From positions 49,712 through 113,711 of the forward strand of contig NZ_NFMA01000007.1 in assembly GCF_002161175.1 (NCBI RefSeq): 64,000 nucleotides of DNA, written 5' to 3'. The notes under the pieces were generated by a model, which saw only the letters and a program-made list of their open reading frames with translations, did not search any database and was not told where the DNA came from. Source of the DNA: Flavonifractor sp. An100 (GTDB lineage Bacteria; Bacillota; Clostridia; Oscillospirales; Oscillospiraceae). The translations under genes were made by a program, and so were the position numbers. Shown here in pieces: positions 50,301 through 58,391 of the stretch (the stretch's first letter is position 1; each line of letters begins with the position of its first letter).

Positions 50301-50306
50301 AAAGGT

Positions 50307-50342
50307 CGGAGGAACCGAGCAACTGCCCAGCCTCCGGCTTTT
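50307..50342 (+). terminator. Weak stem-loop in the leader
   Basis: CGGAGG (50307-50312) pairs with CCTCCG (50331-50336), followed by GCTTTTCT. It lies at the predicted start of the phosphatase transcript, so it may end the htpG transcript or act in the leader. Confidence 0.45.
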
Positions 50343-50374
50343 CTCATTTCTGTTTACGCAAGGAGGTGGCCCCC

Positions 50375-51181
50375 TTGTATCTGGTGGACTACCATACCCA
50401 CACCCACTGTTCCCCGGACAGTTCCGCCCCCCTGGCAAACATGGTTCGGGCGGCACAGGCCGCCGGTCTGCGGGAGCTGTGCACCACCGACCACTGCGAT
50501 CTGCAGCAGGAGGACGGCTCTCCCCTGGGGGACTGGGATTGGAAGCCCATTCTGGACCAGTTTGAGCAGGCGAAGGTCCCCCAGAATAGGGATGACTTCT
50601 GTCTGCTGCTGGGAATTGAACTGGGAGGCGGGCACACGGACCCCCAGCGGGCCCAGAAGCTGCTGGAGGGCGTCCCTCTGGACTTTGTCATTGGGTCGGT
50701 CCATAACCTGAGCCCAGCTGCTGGCGGCCGTGACTTTTTCTTCCTGGATTTTCAGGAGGAAGCCCTGGCCCGGAGAACCTTGGACGACTATTTTGACAGC
50801 CTGCTGGCCCTGGCCCCTCTCCCCTGCTACGACACCCTGGGCCACATCATCTACCCCCTGCGGTACATCAACGGCCGCTCCGGCCACCACATCACCCTGG
50901 ACCCCTGGCAGGAACAGCTGGACCAGGTGCTGGGCACCGTCATTGAAACGGGACGTGCCATTGAGGTAAACACCCACAACGGCCGGGAGGTGGAGCAGTG
51001 GCGGCCCATTCTGGAGCGCTACCGCCAGCTGGGCGGCACCCGGGTCACTCTGGGCTCTGACGCCCACAAGCCGGAAAACGTGGCCAAAGGTCTGGACCGT
51101 GCCGCCCGTCTTTTGCGGGAGATTGGGTTTTCCAGCGTTACCCTTTACCGTCAACGCCAGCCCCGGCAGCAGCCGCTGTGA
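50375..51181 (+). CDS. PHP-domain histidinol-phosphatase-like protein
   Basis: A 268-residue metal-dependent phosphoesterase of the PHP superfamily, HisK type. Motifs are DYHTHTHCSPDS at the start, TTDHCD, GIELGG, then the second-half SVHNL and the late GSDAHKPENV. It probably hydrolyses histidinol phosphate or a related monoester in the cytosol. I use the TTG at 50375 because AGGAGG (50361-50366) is 8 bp upstream; a GTG at 50366 overlaps that site. No other his gene is nearby, so the in vivo substrate is uncertain. It precedes rpiB by 35 bp. Confidence 0.87.
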   Translation: MYLVDYHTHTHCSPDSSAPLANMVRAAQAAGLRELCTTDHCDLQQEDGSPLGDWDWKPILDQFEQAKVPQNRDDFCLLLGIELGGGHTDPQRAQKLLEGVPLDFVIGSVHNLSPAAGGRDFFFLDFQEEALARRTLDDYFDSLLALAPLPCYDTLGHIIYPLRYINGRSGHHITLDPWQEQLDQVLGTVIETGRAIEVNTHNGREVEQWRPILERYRQLGGTRVTLGSDAHKPENVAKGLDRAARLLREIGFSSVTLYRQRQPRQQPL

Positions 51182-51216
51182 GCTGGCGAATATGAATTGA
51201 TTAGGAGGAACATTCC

Positions 51217-51651
51217 ATGATTGCTATTGCATCCGACCACGGAGGATACGCTCTGAAGGAGCACATCAAGGCCTATCTGGCCTCTAAGGGCATTACCTGC
51301 CAGGACTTTGGCACCAACAGCGCCGAGAGCTGTGACTACCCCATCTTCGGCAAGGCGGCCGCCGAGGCGGTGGCCAGCGGCCAGTGTGAGAAGGGCATCG
51401 TCATCTGCACCACCGGCATCGGCATCTCCATTACCGCCAACAAGGTCAAGGGCATCCGCTGCGCCCTGTGCGCCGACTCCCTGTCCGCCGAGCTCACCCG
51501 CCGCCACAACGACGCCAATATGCTGGCCATGGGGGCCGGGATGGTAGGTCCCAACCTGGCTGAGCGCATCGTGGACGTGTTCCTCTCCACCGGCTTTGAG
51601 GGAGGCCGCCACGCCCGCCGGGTGGGCCTCATCACCCAGATGGAGGAGTAA
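51217..51651 (+). CDS. rpiB: Ribose-5-phosphate isomerase B
   Basis: Interconverts ribose-5-phosphate and ribulose-5-phosphate in the pentose phosphate pathway. The 144 residues show the RpiB opening MIAIASDHGGYALKEH, the catalytic Cys64 in CTTGIGISI, and RRHNDANMLAMGAG, with the ring-opening His in the RRHND motif. The related allose-6-phosphate isomerase cannot be fully excluded. AGGAGGA precedes the ATG. Together with the split transketolase it covers part of the non-oxidative pathway in this window. Confidence 0.95.
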   Translation: MIAIASDHGGYALKEHIKAYLASKGITCQDFGTNSAESCDYPIFGKAAAEAVASGQCEKGIVICTTGIGISITANKVKGIRCALCADSLSAELTRRHNDANMLAMGAGMVGPNLAERIVDVFLSTGFEGGRHARRVGLITQMEE

Positions 51652-51668
51652 GTCTTCCCGATACGAAC

Positions 51669-51707
51669 AAAATCCCCCGTCTGCCTTTGGCAGACGGGGG
51701 ATTTTTT
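51669..51707. terminator. Bidirectional terminator
   Basis: AAATCCCCCGTCTGCC-TTT-GGCAGACGGGGGATTT with further T residues, between convergent rpiB and nadE. Confidence 0.94.
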
Positions 51708-51711
51708 ATGG

Positions 51712-53631
51712 TCAGGAGAGGTGCTCCAGCTCCTTCATCCACAGGGTGGACACCCCATCCGAGGGCATCCGCCAGTCTCCCCGTGGGGAGAGGGTCACCG
51801 ACCCCACCTTGGGGCCGTCAGGCAGACAGGAGCGCTTGAACTGCTGGTTGAAAAAGCGGCGGTAGAAGTTGTTGAGCCACTTCAACAGTACCTCGTTGCT
51901 GTAGGTGTCTCCCAGGGCATACCGGGCCAGGCGGGAGACCTTTTTCGGGGGGAAACCCCAGCGGACGGCATAGTAGAGGAAGAAGTCGTGGAGCTCATAG
52001 GGCCCCACCAGGTCCTCCGTCTTTTGGGCGATCTCCCCCTCCTTGGGGGGGAGCAGCTCGGGGGAGACAGGGGTGTCCAGAATGTCCCGGAGAACGGCAG
52101 CCAGCTGGGGATCGGTGGGCTGGGCCTGGTCGGCGGCGTAGGCCACCAGGTGGCGCACCAGGGTCTTGGGGATGCCGGCGTTGACAGCGTACATGGACAT
52201 GTGGTCCCCGTTGTAGGTGCACCAGCCTAGGGCCAGCTCGCTCAGGTCTCCGGTGCCGATGACCATGCCTCCGGACTGATTGGCCACGTCCATGAGTACC
52301 TGGGTGCGCTCCCGGGCCTGGCCGTTCTCAAAGGTGACGGACAGGTCCTCCATGGACTGGCCGATGTCCCGGAAGTGGACCTGGACCGCCTGGCCGATGT
52401 CGATGGTACGGAAGGTGGTGCCGATGCGCTCGGCCAGCACCTGGGCGTTGGACTTGGTGCGCTGGGTGGTGCCGAAGCAGGGCATGGTGATGGCCACGAT
52501 ATCCGTCATGGGACGGCCCGCCATGGCCATGGCCCGGGCAGTGATGAGAAGGGCCAGGGTGGAATCCAGTCCCCCGGACAGGCCCACCACTGCGGTCCGA
52601 GCCCGGGTGTGGACCAGCCGCTTCTTCAGACCCAGGGCAGCGATGGTCAAAATCTCCTGGCACCGGGCGTCCCGGTCCCCCCGGCTATCAGGGACGAAGG
52701 GGTTCTTGCCCACCGGGCGGGTGAGGTGGGTGTCCGTCACTCCTAGATCAAATTCCACCCAGGACATCCGCTCCTGGCTGGAGGCGGGGAAGGTGGTGTT
52801 CCGGCGGCGCTCAAAGGCCAGCCGCTCCACATCCAGCTCGGTCACGGTCAGGCCCGAGGCAAAGCGCTGCTCGGCCAGAACCGCTCCGTTTTCCGCAATC
52901 ACATTGTGCCCGGCGAAGACCAGGTCGGTGGTGGACTCCCCCTCTCCGGCGTCGGCGTAGAGGTAACCGCACAGCAGCCGGGCGGACTGGCCCGCTACCA
53001 GGGCGCGGCGGTAATCCGCCTTGCCCACCGTCTCGTTGGAGGCGGACAGGTTCAAAATCAGGGTAGCGCCCTGGGCAGCCAGGTCCCCCGAGGGGGGCTG
53101 GGGCGCCCACAGATCCTCACAGATCTCTACTCCAATGACCAGCTGGGGCAGGGAACGGCAGCGAAACAGGGTCTTCCGGCCCAGGAAGGTCTCCCGGCCA
53201 CAGAGGGGCACAGCCAAAAATTCCTCCTCCGGGGCGGGCTCAAACCACCGCTTTTCATAAAACTCTCCGTAGTTGGGCAGGTGGGTCTTGGGCACCAGGC
53301 CCAGCAGCTCTCCCCGGCAGATCAGGGCGGCGCAATTGTACAGCTTGCCCTCCGCCCGGACGGGCAGGCCCACCGCCGCCACCAAATCCAGCTCCCGAGA
53401 GGCCTCCAGTACCTGCTCCAGGGCGTCCTCCGCCCCCTTTAAGAGGGTGTCCTGCAAAAACAGGTCCCCGCAGGTATAGCCCGTCAGACACAGCTCGGGC
53501 AGACAGAGCACCTTGACCCCTTCCTGGGCGGCCTGGCGCAGCAGAGCGATGCATTGTTCCCCATTGTAGGCGCAATCCGCTACCCGGATCTCCGGAGTAC
53601 CGGCGGCTATTTTGACAAATCCGTCCCGCAT
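51712..53631 (-). CDS. nadE: Glutamine-dependent NAD+ synthetase
   Basis: Makes NAD+ from nicotinic acid adenine dinucleotide, ATP and glutamine; cytosolic. The 639 residues join an N-terminal nitrilase-type glutaminase with the triad Glu46 (LPELCLTGY), Lys115 (LVPKTHLPNYGEFYE) and Cys171 (VIGVEICEDLW) to a C-terminal synthetase with the P-loop GLSGGLDST and the GTGDLSELALGW segment. Length is typical of the long form. GAAGGAGGTCC precedes the ATG. Single leftward gene with its own promoter. Confidence 0.96.
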   Translation of the reverse strand: MRDGFVKIAAGTPEIRVADCAYNGEQCIALLRQAAQEGVKVLCLPELCLTGYTCGDLFLQDTLLKGAEDALEQVLEASRELDLVAAVGLPVRAEGKLYNCAALICRGELLGLVPKTHLPNYGEFYEKRWFEPAPEEEFLAVPLCGRETFLGRKTLFRCRSLPQLVIGVEICEDLWAPQPPSGDLAAQGATLILNLSASNETVGKADYRRALVAGQSARLLCGYLYADAGEGESTTDLVFAGHNVIAENGAVLAEQRFASGLTVTELDVERLAFERRRNTTFPASSQERMSWVEFDLGVTDTHLTRPVGKNPFVPDSRGDRDARCQEILTIAALGLKKRLVHTRARTAVVGLSGGLDSTLALLITARAMAMAGRPMTDIVAITMPCFGTTQRTKSNAQVLAERIGTTFRTIDIGQAVQVHFRDIGQSMEDLSVTFENGQARERTQVLMDVANQSGGMVIGTGDLSELALGWCTYNGDHMSMYAVNAGIPKTLVRHLVAYAADQAQPTDPQLAAVLRDILDTPVSPELLPPKEGEIAQKTEDLVGPYELHDFFLYYAVRWGFPPKKVSRLARYALGDTYSNEVLLKWLNNFYRRFFNQQFKRSCLPDGPKVGSVTLSPRGDWRMPSDGVSTLWMKELEHLS

Positions 53632-53669
53632 AAAAGGACCTCCTTCATAGGCGTTCCAATCTTCTTTTT

Positions 53670-53698
53670 ATCATAGCCCACTGCCTTCAAAATTGCAA
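53670..53698 (-). promoter_or_regulatory. nadE promoter
   Basis: Leftward TTGCAA (53693-53698), 17-bp spacer, TATGAT (53670-53675). Confidence 0.72.
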
Positions 53699-53700
53699 GA

Positions 53701-53730
53701 AAAAAGCCCCCGGCGCAAGGCCGGGGACTT
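53701..53730 (-). terminator. Terminator of the hydroxyacid dehydrogenase gene
   Basis: Leftward AAGTCCCCGG pairs with CCGGGGGCTT (one mismatch), followed by a T run. Confidence 0.82.
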
Positions 53731-53750
53731 GAGAGGGAAACAAAGAGATA

Positions 53751-54692
53751 TCAGCCCAGATTCAGCGCTTCCTTCACCTTGGCGATGATGTGGGCGCCGA
53801 TGTCACGGGAGGCATCCACAGTCTGAGCGCCCAGGTGGGGGGTGACGATAAAGTTGTCACACTCAAACAGGGGGGAGTCGAAGGAGGCACCCTCGGTCAG
53901 GCCGCCAGCCGCCAGCTCGTTCTCCATCACGTCGGAGGCATAACCGCCGATCTTGCCCGCCTTCAGGGCTTCATACATGTCCTTCTCATTGACAATACCG
54001 CCACGGCTCATGTTCAGCACCACGGCATCGTCCTTCATCTCGGCGATGGACTTGGCATTAAACAGGTCCTTGGTTTCGGGGGTGAGAGGCATGTGGATGG
54101 TCACATAGTCGGAGACCTTTAGCACCTCGTCGATGGACATGCTCTTGGCATGCTGCTCCTCAAAGACATGAGCGGGCAGATAGGGGTCGTAGGCCACCAC
54201 GTCCATCAAAAAGGCGCGGCCCAGTTCACCCACGCGCTGGCCGATGCGGCCAAAGCCCAGAATGCCCAGGGTCTTGCCCCGCAGCTCCCGTCCCACAAAC
54301 TTATACTTGTCCCAGTTCTTGTTGACCTTCACATCGGCGTTGGCGGGAATGGTGTGACGGGACAGGTCCAGCATCTTGGAAATGGTCAGCTCAGCCACGG
54401 CGTTGCCGTTGAGGCCGGGGGCGTTGATGACCTGGATACCCTTCTCCTTGGCGGTGTCCAGATCAATGTGGTTCAGACCCACGGAGCACACGCCGATGAC
54501 CTTCAGATTCTTGGCCGCGTCCAGGATCTCCTTGTTGATAGCGGGGTCAACGCGCATGATGAGCACATCATAGTCGGGAATGAGGGCAGCCAGCTCCTGC
54601 TGGGTGGGGAGCATCTTGGTGTCCACCTGCATGTACTTGCCCAGCTCCTCCGCAATGGCACTGTGGACTGCGTCGATGATGAGACACTTCAT
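53751..54692 (-). CDS. D-2-hydroxyacid dehydrogenase (phosphoglycerate dehydrogenase-like)
   Basis: A 313-residue NAD-dependent dehydrogenase that lacks the C-terminal ACT domain of long SerA. The NAD-binding GFGRIG motif is at 146-151, the catalytic Arg in NMSRGGIVNE, the Glu in the following loop and the active His in TPHLGAQT. Likely reactions are oxidation of 3-phosphoglycerate, as in short SerA, or reduction of a 2-keto acid. It diverges from a LysR regulator, which may control it. AAGGAAGG precedes the ATG. Confidence 0.88.
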   Translation of the reverse strand: MKCLIIDAVHSAIAEELGKYMQVDTKMLPTQQELAALIPDYDVLIMRVDPAINKEILDAAKNLKVIGVCSVGLNHIDLDTAKEKGIQVINAPGLNGNAVAELTISKMLDLSRHTIPANADVKVNKNWDKYKFVGRELRGKTLGILGFGRIGQRVGELGRAFLMDVVAYDPYLPAHVFEEQHAKSMSIDEVLKVSDYVTIHMPLTPETKDLFNAKSIAEMKDDAVVLNMSRGGIVNEKDMYEALKAGKIGGYASDVMENELAAGGLTEGASFDSPLFECDNFIVTPHLGAQTVDASRDIGAHIIAKVKEALNLG

Positions 54693-54834
54693 AAAACAAC
54701 GTCCTTCCTTCCAAAAAATATGGGTTTCCTCCGCCCCCCCACCTTCCTAAACAGGGGTGCGGCGTCAACGGGTTTCTTGATACTCATATTATGGCATAAA
54801 TTCACTCTGTCGAACATCACATTTTTTGTGAGGG

Positions 54835-54863
54835 TTGCCACAATCATCCGGTTGTGGTAAAAT
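54835..54863 (+). promoter_or_regulatory. LysR gene promoter with operator dyad
   Basis: TTGCCA (54835-54840), 17-bp spacer, TAAAAT (54858-54863). The dyad CCACAA-N8-TTGTGG (54838-54857) spans the -35 end and spacer. The rest of the 225-bp gap holds a weak leftward promoter (TAATAT at about 54788-54793) for the dehydrogenase. Confidence 0.7.
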
Positions 54864-54917
54864 GGGGTAGTCCCAAGGAAAAAAGAAGGATTGCCGTCAA
54901 AATGAGGAGGTCACTGC

Positions 54918-55907
54918 TTGAATTTCCTGCATTTGAAATATTTCCTTATGGTGGCCGAGGAGCTGAATATTACCCGGGCAGCGGAGCGGCTGTACATATC
55001 CCAGCAGTCCCTGTCCAACCATATCAGCAATATGGAGCGGGAGCTGAATGTGAAGCTGTTTACCCGATCCCCCAAGCTGTCCCTTACCTACGCCGGGGAC
55101 CAGTTGGTCCAGACCGCCACCCAGATTTTGGACCAGTACAGCCAGTTCCTTACCAAGGTGGGGGATATTAACCGCCACTACTTAGGCATGCTGCGGGTGG
55201 GCATCTCCCACACCTGCGGACTGGCCCTGCTGCCCGACGTATTGCCCCGGTTTCGGGAGGAATTTCCCATGGTGGAATTTTCTCTCTATGAAGGCAACTC
55301 CAACCAGTTGGAGGACGAGCTGTCCCACGGGCGGGTGGATCTGATCATCTGTTTTCAGCCCATCATGATGGAGGGGGTGCGCACCGTCTCCCTCACCCAG
55401 CAGCGGCTGATGATGGTGGTGCCGAAAATCTTTACCGACCAGCTCTTCGGTGCCCAGGCCGAGGAGACCCGGGCACAGTTTGCCCAGGGGGCGGATATCT
55501 CCGCCTTCCAGCAGCTTCCCTTTGTGCTCATCAAGCGGGGCAATCGGACCCGCAACATTGTGGACCAGTATTTCAGCCGCTACTATTTTAAGCCCAAGCT
55601 GATCCTGGAGACGGAGAACACCGTTACCACCCTGGCCATGGCCCAGGCCGGCGTGGGGATTACCATCTGTCCCGAACTCTTCCTTCGGGCTATCCCCGCC
55701 GCCCCGGCCGACAACAAGGGGGTGGACCTGTTTCCCCTGTCGGACCCCTCCACCTTCAGCCGACTGGTGGCCGGCTACCGGGGGGACCGGTACCTGTCCC
55801 ATTTTGGGGAGCGGTTTATCGATCTGGCCCAGGAATCCCTCACCGATCAGCGGCGGATCGCCGATGTAAAATCCCGCGAAAAAGAATTGACAAACAAATC
55901 GGATTGA
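54918..55907 (+). CDS. LysR-family transcription regulator
   Basis: A 329-residue LysR regulator. The N-terminal winged HTH has LNITRAAERLYISQQSLSNH and the linker helix; the C-terminal periplasmic-binding-like domain starts about residue 92. The start is TTG at 54918 with GAGGAGG upstream; no ATG is suitable. It diverges from the hydroxyacid dehydrogenase and is immediately upstream of the ilv T-box operon, whose promoter lies inside its 3' end. Either may be its target. Confidence 0.92.
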   Translation: MNFLHLKYFLMVAEELNITRAAERLYISQQSLSNHISNMERELNVKLFTRSPKLSLTYAGDQLVQTATQILDQYSQFLTKVGDINRHYLGMLRVGISHTCGLALLPDVLPRFREEFPMVEFSLYEGNSNQLEDELSHGRVDLIICFQPIMMEGVRTVSLTQQRLMMVVPKIFTDQLFGAQAEETRAQFAQGADISAFQQLPFVLIKRGNRTRNIVDQYFSRYYFKPKLILETENTVTTLAMAQAGVGITICPELFLRAIPAAPADNKGVDLFPLSDPSTFSRLVAGYRGDRYLSHFGERFIDLAQESLTDQRRIADVKSREKELTNKSD

Positions 55908-55915
55908 GCTATAGT
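55887..55915 (+). promoter_or_regulatory. ilv operon promoter
   Basis: TTGACA (55887-55892), 17-bp spacer, TATAGT (55910-55915). It overlaps the last codons of the LysR gene. Confidence 0.85.
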
Positions 55916-56200
55916 AAAGGACAATCATCCAAAAACGCGATGAACGGGATAGTAGGCATGCCTGGATGCGAAGAGAGGGAGCGGCTGGTGTAAGCTCCCG
56001 GGAAGGGCCTTCCCCGAACCTCACCCGTGAGCTGTCTGGCTGAACCGGCTGAGCGCCCCAGTAGGTTGGACCGGCCCCCACCGTTATCCGGGCAAGAGTG
56101 CATGGCCGGGACCCTCGGTCCCCCATGAAGTTAGGTGGTACCACGGAGCATACGGCTTCGTCCTATCAAAGGAGGATAGGGCGAAGCCGCTTTTGTTTTT
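55916..56200 (+). promoter_or_regulatory. T-box leader, probable leucine specifier
   Basis: A complete T-box riboswitch. Stem I features are the kink-turn region GATGA with TGAGC, AGTA (in GGGATAGTAGGC), AGAGAG and the distal GGCTGGTGTAAGC. The loop GAACCTCACCC on the 3' side gives specifier CTC (56020-56022), that is leucine. The T-box sequence AAGTTAGGTGGTACCACGG is at 56128-56146. The terminator CGGCTTCGTCCTATC / GATAGGGCGAAGCCG with T-rich tail is at 56153-56200. Uncharged tRNA-Leu should allow readthrough into ilv. Confidence 0.93.
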
Positions 56201-56254
56201 CCATCAAAGACAATTTCCCCCAAATCATTCACAATACGACGGAGGTGACGTTCC

Positions 56255-57886
56255 ATGAACGGAGCGCAGGCATTGATCGAGAGCTTATTGCAGGAACAGG
56301 TGGAGCATATCTTCGGCTACGCCGGGGCCACCATCTGCCCGGTAGTAGACGTCCTGCGGGAGCATCCTGAGATCGGCTATACCCTGGTGCGCAACGAACA
56401 GAACGCCGGCCATATGGCCTCGGGCTACGCCCGGATCTCCGGGAAGGTGGGGGTGTGCATGGTGACCTCCGGCCCGGGGGCCACCAACCTGATTACCGGC
56501 ATTGCCACCGCCTATATGGACTCCATCCCCATGGTGGCCATCACCGGCCAGGTACCCAGCCACCTACTGGGCCGGGACATCTTCCAGGAGGTGGACATCA
56601 CCGGCGCCGTAGCCCCCTTCTCCAAGCACAGCTACCTGGTCAAGGACGCCAACCACATCCCCGCCGTGGTCAAGGAGGCCTTCCACATCGCCTCCACGGG
56701 CCGGCCGGGTCCGGTCCTCATTGATATCCCCATCGACGTGCAGCAGCAGGAGCTCAAGGGCAAGTTCCACTACCCCGAACAAGTGAACATCCGGGGCTAT
56801 AAGCCCAGCGTGAAGGGGAACGAATTACAGATTAAGCGGGTGGTGGAGGCCATTGGCCGAGCCAAGCAGCCCCTCATCTGTGCGGGAGGGGGCGTGTGGC
56901 TGGCCCACGCCAAGGAGGAGCTGCTGCAGCTGGCTGAGCGCTGCTCCATCCCTGTGGTCAAGACCATGATGGGCATTTCCATCATGCCCACCGACCACCC
57001 CCTGAACATGGGCATGATTGGGGCCCACGGCAATCACTGCGCCAACAAGGCCCTGGCCAAGGCGGACCTGCTCATCATGGTGGGCACCCGGGCCGCCGAC
57101 CGGGCGGTGCTGGACCCCCGGGAGATCCAGCGGCGGATGGCCACCATCCACATCGACGTGGACCCCGCCGAGATTGGAAAGAACATGCAGGCCGCCATCC
57201 CCCTGGTGGGGGATGTGAAGGTGATTTTGAACCAGATCCTGGAGCGGGACATCCCCGCCCCCGACTCCGCCGCCTGGCTGGAGTGTTTGAAGGACTACCG
57301 CAAAGCGGAGCTGAGCCGGGTCTTCCCCCAGCGGGAGGGCTACGTCTTCCCCGGCACCCTGCTGCGCCACCTGGGCCGAAAGCTCAACGACGACGCCATC
57401 GTGTGTGTGGACGTGGGCCAGAACCAGATCTTTACCTGTAAATATCTGCCCCAGAAAAATGGCCGGCTGCTCACCAGCGGCGGCCTGGGGACCATGGGCT
57501 ACGCCCTGCCCGCCGCTGTGGGGGCCAAGGTGGCCGACCGGAAGCGCCAGACTCTGGCGATTTGCGGGGACGGTTCCTTCCAGATGGCCATGAACGAGCT
57601 GTCTGCGGTGAAGACGGAGGGAATGGACCTGAAAATCCTCCTGTTCTGCAACCAGACCCTGGGCCTGGTCCACCAGATTCAGCGTACCGCCCCCTACCAC
57701 GGCACCTTCGGCGTGGATCTGGACGGCTCCCCCGATTTCCACACCATTGCCGCCGCCTATGGGGTGCCCAGCCTGCAGCTCGACGACGAGAGCGAGATGG
57801 ATCAGGTGCTGGACCAGTTCCTGTCCGCCCCGGGCAGCTGCCTGCTGGTCTGCCGGGTCCACCCCGACGTGACCACCAACGATTAA
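56255..57886 (+). CDS. ilvB: Acetolactate synthase large subunit, divergent copy
   Basis: A ThDP- and FAD-type acetolactate synthase catalytic subunit of 543 residues. It condenses two pyruvates, or pyruvate and 2-ketobutyrate, in branched-chain amino acid synthesis. The catalytic Glu48 is in LVRNEQNAGHMASGYAR and the ThDP motif runs from GDGSFQMAMNEL to CNQ. It departs from the canonical form: GYPGG is GYAGA, and the position of the active-site Trp (GMV-x-QW) reads GLVHQIQ with Ile475. It is the first gene after the T-box, with GGAGGTGA upstream. A different keto-acid preference is predicted; another ThDP ligase activity is possible. Confidence 0.88.
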   Translation: MNGAQALIESLLQEQVEHIFGYAGATICPVVDVLREHPEIGYTLVRNEQNAGHMASGYARISGKVGVCMVTSGPGATNLITGIATAYMDSIPMVAITGQVPSHLLGRDIFQEVDITGAVAPFSKHSYLVKDANHIPAVVKEAFHIASTGRPGPVLIDIPIDVQQQELKGKFHYPEQVNIRGYKPSVKGNELQIKRVVEAIGRAKQPLICAGGGVWLAHAKEELLQLAERCSIPVVKTMMGISIMPTDHPLNMGMIGAHGNHCANKALAKADLLIMVGTRAADRAVLDPREIQRRMATIHIDVDPAEIGKNMQAAIPLVGDVKVILNQILERDIPAPDSAAWLECLKDYRKAELSRVFPQREGYVFPGTLLRHLGRKLNDDAIVCVDVGQNQIFTCKYLPQKNGRLLTSGGLGTMGYALPAAVGAKVADRKRQTLAICGDGSFQMAMNELSAVKTEGMDLKILLFCNQTLGLVHQIQRTAPYHGTFGVDLDGSPDFHTIAAAYGVPSLQLDDESEMDQVLDQFLSAPGSCLLVCRVHPDVTTND

Positions 57887-57905
57887 CGAGAAGGGAGAAA
57901 CTGCC

Positions 57906-58391
57906 ATGAAACAAACGATTTCCGTCCTGGTGGAAAACCGGGCCGGCGTGTTGAACCGAATTACCGGGCTGTTCTCCCGCCGCGCCTTCAACATTGAGTC
58001 CCTGGCCGTGGGCGTCACTGACGACCCCACCATCTCCCGCATCACCATCATTGTGGACAGCGGAAACAGTGTGGTGGAGCAGGTGGAAAAGCAGCTGAAC
58101 AAGCTGGTGGAAGTGATCAAGGTCCGCACCCTGGAGGAAAACAGCCTGATCGGCCGGGAGCTGATGATTTTAAAGGTAAACGCCAACAACAAAACCCGTC
58201 AGGACATTATGACCATCTGTGAGATCATGGGGGCCAAGGTGGATGACATCTCCCCCACCTCCATGACCATGGAGCTCTCCGCTACCCCCGACCAACTGGA
58301 CACCTTCCAGGCTATGATGCGCCCCTTCTCCATTTTGGAGGTGGTGCGCACCGGGGTCATCGCGGTACAGAAGGGAGGAGGAAAAATTTGA
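57906..58391 (+). CDS. ilvN: Acetolactate synthase small subunit, first copy
   Basis: A regulatory subunit of 161 residues with an N-terminal ACT domain (ISVLVENRAGVLNRITGLFS, then RRAFNIESLAVG) and the C-terminal ALS_ss_C domain. It binds valine or leucine for feedback control and activates the catalytic subunit. Length is normal. It begins 20 bp after the first large subunit and ends overlapping the TTG of the second large subunit. Confidence 0.93.
   Translation: MKQTISVLVENRAGVLNRITGLFSRRAFNIESLAVGVTDDPTISRITIIVDSGNSVVEQVEKQLNKLVEVIKVRTLEENSLIGRELMILKVNANNKTRQDIMTICEIMGAKVDDISPTSMTMELSATPDQLDTFQAMMRPFSILEVVRTGVIAVQKGGGKI

Noticed and set aside
50307..50342. Riboswitch in front of the PHP gene
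   Set aside because: Only one short 6-bp stem is visible; no known aptamer pattern.
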